Source of the DNA: Thermoleophilia bacterium
GTDB taxonomy: Bacteria; Actinomycetota; Thermoleophilia; Gaiellales; Gaiellaceae
Reading direction: 5' to 3'
Length of the DNA stretch: 5,697 nucleotides
Assembly: GCA_029858755.1 (NCBI GenBank)
Contig: JAOUEK010000153.1
Coordinates: 1 to 5,697, forward strand
This document shows, in pieces, positions 1-4,986 of this stretch. A model generated the notes under the pieces. It worked only from the letters and a program-made list of their open reading frames with translations. It was not told the DNA's origin and searched no databases. Numbering within the stretch: position 1 is the stretch's first letter; each line of letters starts with the position of its first letter. A program made the position numbers and the translations under genes.

Positions 1-2
1 CC

Positions 3-326
3 TCGACGCGGTCGATCCCCGGCCTCGTCGCGCCCGGGGTGCGCCCCGACGACGACGTCGGCAGCGAGATCCGCGGCTCGACGACCGTGCTCGAGCTCCT
101 GCGCATGTTCCCCGACGGCCGCGCGGCCAAGCTGATGTCGGACATCTACTTCCCGTGCGCGCACTGCGGCGGCGCCGTCCGCGAGCCGCTGACGCTCGCC
201 GCCCGGCGGCACAAGCGGGACCCGCGCGCCGTGCTGGATGCCTTCCGGGCCCTCGCCGACGGCTACCCCGACGCGGCGCTCGTCGCTCGGGCGGCGGAGC
301 GCCATGCCGAGCTCTGGCGCCGCTGA
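3..326 (+). CDS. DUF1858-like small protein with a CxxC pair (5' end uncertain, possibly partial)
   Basis: The frame ends at TGA 324-326. It reads STTVLELLRMFPDGRAAKLM, then FPCAHCGGAVREPLTLAARRH and DPRAVLDAFRAL. This resembles the DUF1858 domain (a small helical domain with a Cys pair, found alone or fused to redox and iron-sulfur proteins): a 'TV-ELL..FP' helix, a C-x2-C turn (TGC codons at 156-158 and 165-167) and an 'EPLTLAA..H' helix. The first in-window start is GTG at 39, giving 95 residues, but no Shine-Dalgarno precedes it. The frame stays open to the left edge, and all 13 codons from 3 through the GTG end in G or C, so coding may begin upstream; I therefore show it from the edge. 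Function is unknown; the Cys pair suggests a redox or metal-binding role (inference). A 58-nt gap separates it from the cupin gene, and nothing links it to the hydroxylase operon. Confidence 0.7.
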   Translation, partial: STRSIPGLVAPGVRPDDDVGSEIRGSTTVLELLRMFPDGRAAKLMSDIYFPCAHCGGAVREPLTLAARRHKRDPRAVLDAFRALADGYPDAALVARAAERHAELWRR

Positions 327-384
327 CGCGCGACGCGGCTCACCACGCCCGCCGGCCCCCGAGTCGTGCGATGCTGCACACGGC

Positions 385-1131
385 ATGACACGGGTCACGA
401 CCGACGCCACGACTGCTGCCACGCAGCGTGGCGAGGGCGTCGAGGACGTCGCGCTCGTACCGGAGCAGGACGGCTCCGAGCTGACGCTCCACACCCTGCG
501 CCTGGGCTCCGCCGCCGTGGCGACGGTCGGAGCAGATGAGGCAGACACGCTCCTGTTCGCGGTGGAGGGGTCCGGCACGCTGAGCCTCGACAACGAACAT
601 CACGCGCTCGCACGCGGCACGGCGGCGCACGTCCCCGCCGGTGGCCGAGCCGAGCTTCACAGCGGGCCCGAAGGCCTCACCTGCCTCGCGATGACGGTCG
701 GCGCCGACGTCGACCTGCACGCGCCGCTCGGCACGACGGAGCCCGTCGTGCAGCTCCACGAGGTCGAGCCCGGCAAGGCCACGGGCAGCCGCTCGTTCCA
801 GGTGCTCTACGGTCCCCACAACGGCTCCACCCGGGCGACGCTCTTCGTCGGCTACATCCCTCCCGGGCGGGCGCCGTGGCACTACCACCTCTACGACGAG
901 ATCGTCTGGGTCTTCCGCGGCAGCGGCGCGCTGCACCTCGGCGACGTCGTCGAGGAACTGGCCGAGGGCTCCGCCTTCCGGCTCGCGCCGCGCGAGGTGC
1001 ACATCGTTGAGAACCGCCAGGAGCACGCCGAGCTGGCCGTGCTCGGTCTCTTCACTCCGGCCGGCAGCCCGTCCGCCGCCTACCTGCCGCCGGACGTGGC
1101 CGGGACGTACGCGTTCGCCGGCACAGACTGA
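385..1131 (+). CDS. Two-domain cupin (bicupin) protein
   Basis: The product is 248 residues with no signal peptide or membrane segment, so it is probably cytoplasmic. The C-terminal domain (about 125-225) holds both cupin motifs. Motif 1 is G161 followed by HYHLYDE with H166, H168 and E172, then VWVFRGSG. Motif 2 is G195...P202-x-E-x-H206-x3-N210. H166, H168, E172 and H206 form the classic metal site. The N-terminal domain (about 25-105) has the same beta-barrel rhythm (LLFAVEGSGTL, then GTAAHVPAGG) but no metal-binding histidines, so it is probably structural. Bicupins with one degenerate half include (S)-ureidoglycine aminohydrolase and various dioxygenases and isomerases; similarity is too weak to choose. 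The ATG at 385 fits the domain boundary; upstream in-frame starts (238, 304) lie inside the preceding gene and would add a low-complexity tail. No Shine-Dalgarno is visible. It sits 79 nt ahead of the hydroxylase operon on the same strand, but an apparent operator lies between them, so co-transcription is uncertain. Confidence 0.88.
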   Translation: MTRVTTDATTAATQRGEGVEDVALVPEQDGSELTLHTLRLGSAAVATVGADEADTLLFAVEGSGTLSLDNEHHALARGTAAHVPAGGRAELHSGPEGLTCLAMTVGADVDLHAPLGTTEPVVQLHEVEPGKATGSRSFQVLYGPHNGSTRATLFVGYIPPGRAPWHYHLYDEIVWVFRGSGALHLGDVVEELAEGSAFRLAPREVHIVENRQEHAELAVLGLFTPAGSPSAAYLPPDVAGTYAFAGTD

Positions 1132-1142
1132 GCCGCCGCCGT

Positions 1143-1165
1143 CCTCGTAACTGATCGTCACAAGG
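1143..1165. promoter_or_regulatory. Putative operator, site 1 (23-nt imperfect palindrome)
   Basis: Arms CCTCGTAAC (1143-1151) and GTCACAAGG (1157-1165) flank the spacer TGATC. They pair at 7 of 9 positions. The reverse complement of the site at 4910-4932 matches this one at 22 of 23 positions, including 19 consecutive bases (1147-1165). Its centre is 57 nt upstream of the GTG of the large-subunit gene. The size, dyad symmetry and conserved 5-nt spacer are typical of sites for a dimeric helix-turn-helix regulator, but no regulator gene is in the window, so the binding family is unknown. The repeat is seen directly; the operator role is inferred. Confidence 0.7.
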
Positions 1166-1185
1166 CGGGGTGACCCCTCACCCCG
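1166..1185. repeat. Perfect 8-bp inverted repeat abutting operator site 1
   Basis: CGGGGTGA (1166-1173), loop CCCC, TCACCCCG (1178-1185): a perfect stem of eight base pairs starting at the base after the 23-nt palindrome ends. It is GC-rich and not followed by a T-run, so it does not look like a standard intrinsic terminator for the cupin gene. It could be a second DNA-binding site overlapping the promoter region of the hydroxylase operon, or an RNA hairpin in a leader. A smaller alternative fold (GGGG-TGA-CCCC) exists within it. No counterpart is seen upstream of the ligase gene. Confidence 0.5.
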
Positions 1186-1197
1186 GCGACGGTCGAG

Positions 1198-1203
1198 TAG
1201 ATT
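1198..1203 (+). promoter_or_regulatory. Possible -10 element (TAGATT) of the hydroxylase operon
   Basis: TAGATT fits the actinobacterial TAnnnT -10 pattern and lies seven bases ahead of the GTG at 1211, so transcription would begin at or next to the start codon. That would make the large-subunit mRNA leaderless, agreeing with the absence of a Shine-Dalgarno there. No good -35 hexamer lies 16-18 nt upstream; the inverted repeat 1166-1185 occupies that region. It is a six-base match in a short gap, so the call is weak. Confidence 0.3.
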
Positions 1204-1210
1204 CGTCGGC

Positions 1211-3553
1211 GTGGGGACGGCGACCGCGCGAGAGACGCGAGCGAGCTGGGTGGGGCAGTCCGTGCCCAGGCTCGAGGACGAGGCGTTGCTCCGGGGGAGA
1301 GGCCGGTTCATGGACGACCTCGATCCCGTCCCCGGCGCTGCGCACGCCGCCATCGTGCGTTCGCAGCTCCCCCACGCCCGCATCACGGTCGACGCGAGCG
1401 CGGCGCTCGACGCACCGGGGGTGGTCGGCGTGCTCACCGGCGAGGACGTGCGCGCCCTGTCACGGCCCTTTCCGGCCGGTATCGACTCCCCCGTGCCCTT
1501 CTACGCGGCGGCGGTCGACGTCGCCCGCTACGCGGGCGAGCCGGTCGCGGTCGTCGTCGCCCGCACGCGCTACGAGGCGGAGGACGCGGCAGAGCTGGTG
1601 GAGGTCGACTACGACCCGCTCGACCCGGTGCTCGACCCGGTGGCCGCGAGCGAGACTGACGCATGTGTCCATGACCGCTCGTTCCACTACGGCGACGTCG
1701 ACGAGGCGCTCGCACGGGCCGACCTCGTCGTCCACGAGACGTTTCGCTTCCCGCGGTTCAGCTGCACGCCGGTCGAGTGCTACGGCGTCGTCGCCGACTG
1801 GGACGAGGCGGCCGGCTCGCTGACCGCCTGGGCGAACTTCCAGGGACCGTTCACCCTCCACGGCGTCGCCGCCGCCGCGCTCGGGCTCCGCGGCTCCCGC
1901 TTCCGCCTGCTGACGCCGCCGGACTCCGGGGGCTCCTTCGGCATCAAGTCGTCGATCTTCACCTACGTCGTCCTGATCGGCCTGGCGGCGAGGAAGCTGG
2001 GGCGGCCGGTGCGCTGGATCGAGGACCGGGTGGAGCACCTGCTCGGCAGCGCCTCCTCGACGCAGCGCGTGACCACGGTCGAGGCCGGGTTCGCGCACGA
2101 CGGCGAGCTGCTGGCGCTGCGCTACGACGCGATCGAGGACGTTGGTGCGTACGTCCGCGCGCCGGAGCCGGCGACCCTGTACCGCATGCACGGGTCGCTC
2201 TCCGGCGCCTACACCGTGCGCAACGTGGCCGCGCGCAACCGTGTCGTGCTCACGAACACGCTGCCGTCAGGGCTCAACCGGGGCTTCGGGGGTCCGCAGC
2301 TCTACCTCCCGCTGGAGCGGACGATGGCGATCGCCGCGCGCCGCATGGGACTCGACCCCGCCGACGTGGCACGCCGCAACCTCGTCCCCGCCGAGGAGAT
2401 GCCGTACCGGACGCCGTCGGGCGCTCTCTACGACTCCGGCGACTACGCGGCCTGCCTCCAGCAGGCGCTCGAGCTGTCCGGGTACGAACGGCGGCGAGCG
2501 GAGGCCGCTGCCGCACGCGCCGACGGGCGGCTGCTCGGGGTCGGCATCGCGTGCGTCGTCGAGCCCTCGATCTCGAACATGGGCTACATCACGCTCACGC
2601 AGACCGCGATCGAGCGCGCGCAGGCGCTGCCCAAGTCGGGGAACGCCGAGGGCGCGCTGGTCACGATCGACCCGCTGGGCGGGGTCACCGTGCGGCTCGG
2701 CACGACGCCGCAGGGCCAGGGCCACCGCACCGTCTGCGCGCAGGTCGTCGCCGACGAGCTCGGGATCGAGCCGGGCGAGGTGACCGTGCTCTCCGAGATG
2801 GACACTCAGACAGTGCCGTGGACCGTGTCCTCCGGGAACTACTCCTCGCGCTTCTCCGGGGTCGCGGTGGGCGCCGTGCAGCGCGCCGCCGCGCAGCTGC
2901 GCGCGAAGGTGGACGCGGTGCGGGAGCACCTCGAGGAGCCCGAGCTGTCGCTGCGCCGCGTCGCCGGCAGCGTGCACTGGAACCCGGCCGGGCTGCCGGA
3001 GGGGATGGAGCCTGGCCTCTCCGTCGTCGCGTACTGGTCGGCGCCGAACCTCGACCCCCCCGACGCCGAGGACCGCGTGGCGTCCTCGGCTGCGCACGGG
3101 TTCATCGCGGACGTCTGCGCGGTCGAGGTGGAGCCCGAGACCGGCGAGGTCCGCGTCCTCGACTACGTGACCGTGCACGACGCCGGGCGTCTCCTGCACC
3201 CGGCGCTCGCCGACGGCCAGGTGCTCGGCGGCTTCGCCCACGGCGCCGGCGCTGCGCTGTTCGAGCGCCACGTCGTGGACGAGTGGGGCAACCCGATGAC
3301 AGCCTCCTTCGTCGACTACGTGACGCCGACCGCGCCGGATCTCCCGACACCGCGTATCGGCCACCGCTCCACCCCGTCGCCGTTCACGGCACTCGGCGCG
3401 AAGGGAATCGGTGAGGGCAACACGATGAGCGTGCCGGCCGCGATCGCGAACGCGGTCGCCGACGCGCTCGGCCGGGACGACGTCGAGCTGCCGCTGACCG
3501 CGCCCCGCGTCTGGGAGCTGCTGCAGCGCCCGCCGGAGGGCGGCGGCCGGTGA
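1211..3553 (+). CDS. Xanthine dehydrogenase / CO dehydrogenase-family molybdopterin-binding (large) subunit
   Basis: This 780-residue protein has the normal length for the catalytic subunit of three-subunit molybdenum hydroxylases. Such enzymes insert water-derived oxygen at a carbon centre and pass two electrons to [2Fe-2S] and FAD partners. The N-terminus (GQSVPRLEDEALLRGRGRFMDDL, split here at GQSVPRLED / EALLRGRGRF / MDDL) is the usual opening, and the a/b hammerhead domain covers about 25-135. Mo-pterin domain 1 (about 150-400) has GGSFGIK at 240-246 and the active-site loop NRGFGGPQ at 356-363. Mo-pterin domain 2 (about 440-760) has QGQGH at 501-505 and KGIGEGNT at 731-738, where E735 aligns with the catalytic glutamate. 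The loop is xanthine-dehydrogenase-like, and the AYxCSFR signature of form I CO dehydrogenase is absent, so CO oxidation is unlikely; the substrate is unknown. GTG 1211 is the only usual start after the in-frame stop at 1148, and no Shine-Dalgarno precedes it. The stop overlaps the next gene by four bases. Confidence 0.95.
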   Translation: MGTATARETRASWVGQSVPRLEDEALLRGRGRFMDDLDPVPGAAHAAIVRSQLPHARITVDASAALDAPGVVGVLTGEDVRALSRPFPAGIDSPVPFYAAAVDVARYAGEPVAVVVARTRYEAEDAAELVEVDYDPLDPVLDPVAASETDACVHDRSFHYGDVDEALARADLVVHETFRFPRFSCTPVECYGVVADWDEAAGSLTAWANFQGPFTLHGVAAAALGLRGSRFRLLTPPDSGGSFGIKSSIFTYVVLIGLAARKLGRPVRWIEDRVEHLLGSASSTQRVTTVEAGFAHDGELLALRYDAIEDVGAYVRAPEPATLYRMHGSLSGAYTVRNVAARNRVVLTNTLPSGLNRGFGGPQLYLPLERTMAIAARRMGLDPADVARRNLVPAEEMPYRTPSGALYDSGDYAACLQQALELSGYERRRAEAAAARADGRLLGVGIACVVEPSISNMGYITLTQTAIERAQALPKSGNAEGALVTIDPLGGVTVRLGTTPQGQGHRTVCAQVVADELGIEPGEVTVLSEMDTQTVPWTVSSGNYSSRFSGVAVGAVQRAAAQLRAKVDAVREHLEEPELSLRRVAGSVHWNPAGLPEGMEPGLSVVAYWSAPNLDPPDAEDRVASSAAHGFIADVCAVEVEPETGEVRVLDYVTVHDAGRLLHPALADGQVLGGFAHGAGAALFERHVVDEWGNPMTASFVDYVTPTAPDLPTPRIGHRSTPSPFTALGAKGIGEGNTMSVPAAIANAVADALGRDDVELPLTAPRVWELLQRPPEGGGR
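3535..3540 (+). promoter_or_regulatory. Ribosome binding site for the FAD subunit
   Basis: GGAGGG lies nine bases before the GTG at 3550, inside the end of the large-subunit gene. It supports the GTG start and a coupled GTGA stop/start junction. Confidence 0.65.
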
Positions 3554-4389
3554 AGCCCGTCCCCTTCCGCTACGTGGTCGCGCGCTCGCTGGAGGAGGCG
3601 CTGGCGGCGCTGGCCGAGGGCGGCGACGACGCCAAGCCCCTGGCGGGCGGGCAGAGCCTCGTGCCGGCGCTCAACCTCCGCCTTCTCCGTCCCGAGCTGC
3701 TCGTCGACCTCAACCGCGCCGGGCTCGACGGCATCGTGCGCGAGAACGGCTCGGTTCGCGTCGGCGCCACCACCCGGCAGGCAGAGCTCGAGCGCTCGCC
3801 ACACGCGCACCCGCTCGTGCGGGAAGCACTGCCCTTCGTCGGGCACGTGGTGACGCGGAACCGTGGCACGGTCGGCGGCTCGGTGGCGCACGCGGACGGC
3901 GCGGCCGAGCTGCCGCTCTGCCTCGTCGCGCTCGGCGGCGAGGTCGTCGCGGAGGGGCCGGACGGCCGCCGGACGTTCCCCGCGGAGGAGCTGTTCGTCA
4001 CGCACTACACGACCACGCTGCTTCCCGGCGAGCTGCTGGTAGAGACGGTGTGGCCGGCGCCGGGCGGTGGGGAGCGCTCGGCCTTCGAGGAGCTCGCGCT
4101 GCGCGGAGGCGACTACGCGCTCGCGATGGCGGCGGCCGTCCTCCGTCACGACCAGGGCGTGATCCGCGAGGCGCGGGTCGCCGTGGGCGCGGTCACCGAC
4201 CACCCGACGGCACTCGCCGAGGTCGAGGCACTCCTCGTCGGGAACGCGCCGTCCGACGAGCTCGCGCACGAGGCGGGCGCGCTGGCCGCGACGCTGGTCG
4301 ACCCCGCCGGAGGCATCCACGCCACCCCCGCCTACCTGCGCCACCTGACGGGCGTGCTCGTGGAGCGCGCGATCCGGAGGGCGACGTGA
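3550..4389 (+). CDS. FAD-binding (medium) subunit of the molybdenum hydroxylase, CoxM/CutM type
   Basis: The 279-residue protein accepts electrons from the iron-sulfur subunit onto FAD and passes them to an external acceptor. The N-terminal PCMH-type FAD domain (about 1-165) shows AGGQSLVPALNLRL (32-45), VDLNRAGL, then RNRGTVGGSVAHADGAAELP (103-122), the two FAD-contact motifs of CoxM-type subunits. The C-terminal CO dehydrogenase flavoprotein domain follows (about 172-275). Length fits CoxM-like proteins. 4-Hydroxybenzoyl-CoA reductase medium subunits carry an extra four-cysteine [4Fe-4S] insert; this protein has a single cysteine (C124) and no insert, arguing against that reductive enzyme. 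GTG 3550 overlaps the previous stop as GTGA and has GGAGGG nine bases upstream, indicating translational coupling. Its own TGA overlaps the next GTG in the same way. Confidence 0.95.
   Translation: MKPVPFRYVVARSLEEALAALAEGGDDAKPLAGGQSLVPALNLRLLRPELLVDLNRAGLDGIVRENGSVRVGATTRQAELERSPHAHPLVREALPFVGHVVTRNRGTVGGSVAHADGAAELPLCLVALGGEVVAEGPDGRRTFPAEELFVTHYTTTLLPGELLVETVWPAPGGGERSAFEELALRGGDYALAMAAAVLRHDQGVIREARVAVGAVTDHPTALAEVEALLVGNAPSDELAHEAGALAATLVDPAGGIHATPAYLRHLTGVLVERAIRRAT
4376..4381 (+). promoter_or_regulatory. Ribosome binding site for the [2Fe-2S] subunit
   Basis: GGAGGG lies four bases before the GTG at 4386, at the end of the FAD-subunit gene. It decides this GTG over the upstream in-frame ATG at 4050, which would read deep through the FAD-subunit gene. 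Confidence 0.65.
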
Positions 4390-4880
4390 CCGAGATCGAG
4401 GTCGTCGTCAACGGGCAGCGCCACCGCGAGGCGGTCGAGGACCGGCTCCTGCTCACGGACTTCCTGCGCCAGCGCCTCGGGCTCACCGGCACGCACGTCG
4501 GTTGCGAGCACGGCGTTTGCGGCTGCTGCACGGTGCGCCTCGACGGCGTCGCCGTGCGCGGGTGCCTGCTGCTGGCCGTGCAGGCTGACGGCTGCGAGGT
4601 GCAGACCGTCGAGGGCCTCGCCGGGAGCGGCCCGCTGACGGCGCTGCAGGAGGCGTTCCGGCGGCACTTCGCCCTGCAGTGCGGCTTCTGCACGCCGGGG
4701 ATCCTGATGGCCGCCGAGGACCTCCTCTCGCGCGGCACGCCGACGCGCGACGAGATCGTCGACCTGCTCTCGGGTCACCTCTGCCGCTGCACCGGCTACG
4801 CGCCGATCGTGGACGCGATCGAGGAAGCGGCTGCCGGCGCCCTCCCGCCCGCCGACGAGCCGCGACCGGAGGGCACGTGA
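4386..4880 (+). CDS. [2Fe-2S] iron-sulfur (small) subunit of the molybdenum hydroxylase, CoxS/CutS type
   Basis: The 164-residue protein carries electrons from the Mo-pterin centre to FAD. The N-terminal plant-type ferredoxin domain (about 1-78) has C40-x4-C45-x2-C48 with C60 for the distal cluster, in the context GCEHGVCGCCTVRLDG. The C-terminal helical [2Fe-2S]-binding domain (about 84-150) has C99-x2-C102 (QCGFCTPG) and C133-x-C135 (LCRCTGY) for the proximal cluster. All eight ligands are present, and the length is normal for the family. C47 is an additional cysteine within the first motif, where relatives usually have Ala or Ser; it should not be a ligand. GTG 4386 overlaps the stop of the FAD gene (GTGA) and has GGAGGG just upstream. 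The short Pro/Glu-rich C-terminal tail (after about 152) is unremarkable. It is the last gene of the three-gene operon; 106 nt follow before the ligase. Confidence 0.96.
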   Translation: MTEIEVVVNGQRHREAVEDRLLLTDFLRQRLGLTGTHVGCEHGVCGCCTVRLDGVAVRGCLLLAVQADGCEVQTVEGLAGSGPLTALQEAFRRHFALQCGFCTPGILMAAEDLLSRGTPTRDEIVDLLSGHLCRCTGYAPIVDAIEEAAAGALPPADEPRPEGT

Positions 4881-4909
4881 GCCTCGGCGCCGATCGTCCC
4901 CGCGCACTC

Positions 4910-4932
4910 CCTTGTGACGATCAGTTACAAGG
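4910..4932. promoter_or_regulatory. Putative operator, site 2 (23-nt imperfect palindrome)
   Basis: Arms CCTTGTGAC (4910-4918) and GTTACAAGG (4924-4932) flank spacer GATCA and pair at 8 of 9 positions. It is the reverse complement of site 1 (1143-1165) at 22 of 23 positions, spacer included. It lies in the gap between the small-subunit gene and the ligase gene, its centre 66 nt before the ligase ATG, a position like that of site 1 ahead of the large-subunit gene. This suggests the ligase has its own promoter under the same regulator. No convincing -10 or -35 pair is visible nearby. Confidence 0.72.
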
Positions 4933-4976
4933 AAGTGGACGGCACGCGAGCCGCGGCGAGCACGGGGCCCGCGCCC

Positions 4977-4985
4977 GGAGGAGGG
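4977..4985 (+). promoter_or_regulatory. Strong ribosome binding site for the CoA ligase
   Basis: GGAGGAGGG ends one base before the ATG at 4987, with its first GGAGG five bases from the start codon. It is the strongest Shine-Dalgarno in the window and fixes this start. Confidence 0.75.
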
Positions 4986-4986
4986 C

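Noticed and set aside
366..379. Short inverted repeat GTGC-N6-GCAC just before the cupin ATG
   Set aside because: Arms of only four bases, with no extension and no copy elsewhere in the gaps; expected by chance in GC-rich DNA.
238..384. N-terminal extension of the cupin gene from the ATG at 238
   Set aside because: It would overlap the preceding gene by almost 90 bases and adds a Pro/Arg/Ser-rich segment unlike the cupin fold; ATG 385 fits the domain start.
2267..3364. Long open frame on the minus strand (365 codons) opposite the large-subunit gene
   Set aside because: It lies wholly antisense to a clear Mo-pterin subunit gene. Its composition is the Arg/Gly/Ala/His-rich mix produced by the complement of GC-biased codons, with no recognisable domain.
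1777..3414. 545-codon open frame on the plus strand in a second frame of the large-subunit gene
   Set aside because: Arginine- and alanine-rich low-complexity translation with no motif; the other frame contains all expected Mo-pterin motifs in order.
3316..4344. Long open frame on the minus strand (342 codons) opposite the FAD-subunit gene
   Set aside because: Antisense shadow of a gene with full FAD-binding motifs; no family motif of its own.
4386..4880. Idea that the trio is a true aerobic CO dehydrogenase (coxLMS)
   Set aside because: The small and medium subunits are generic to the superfamily; the large subunit lacks the AYxCSFR loop of form I enzymes, and gene order differs from classical cox clusters.
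4965..4976. GGGC-N4-GCCC possible hairpin ahead of the ligase ribosome site
   Set aside because: Four-base all-GC arms without extension; common by chance at this composition and with no supporting context.
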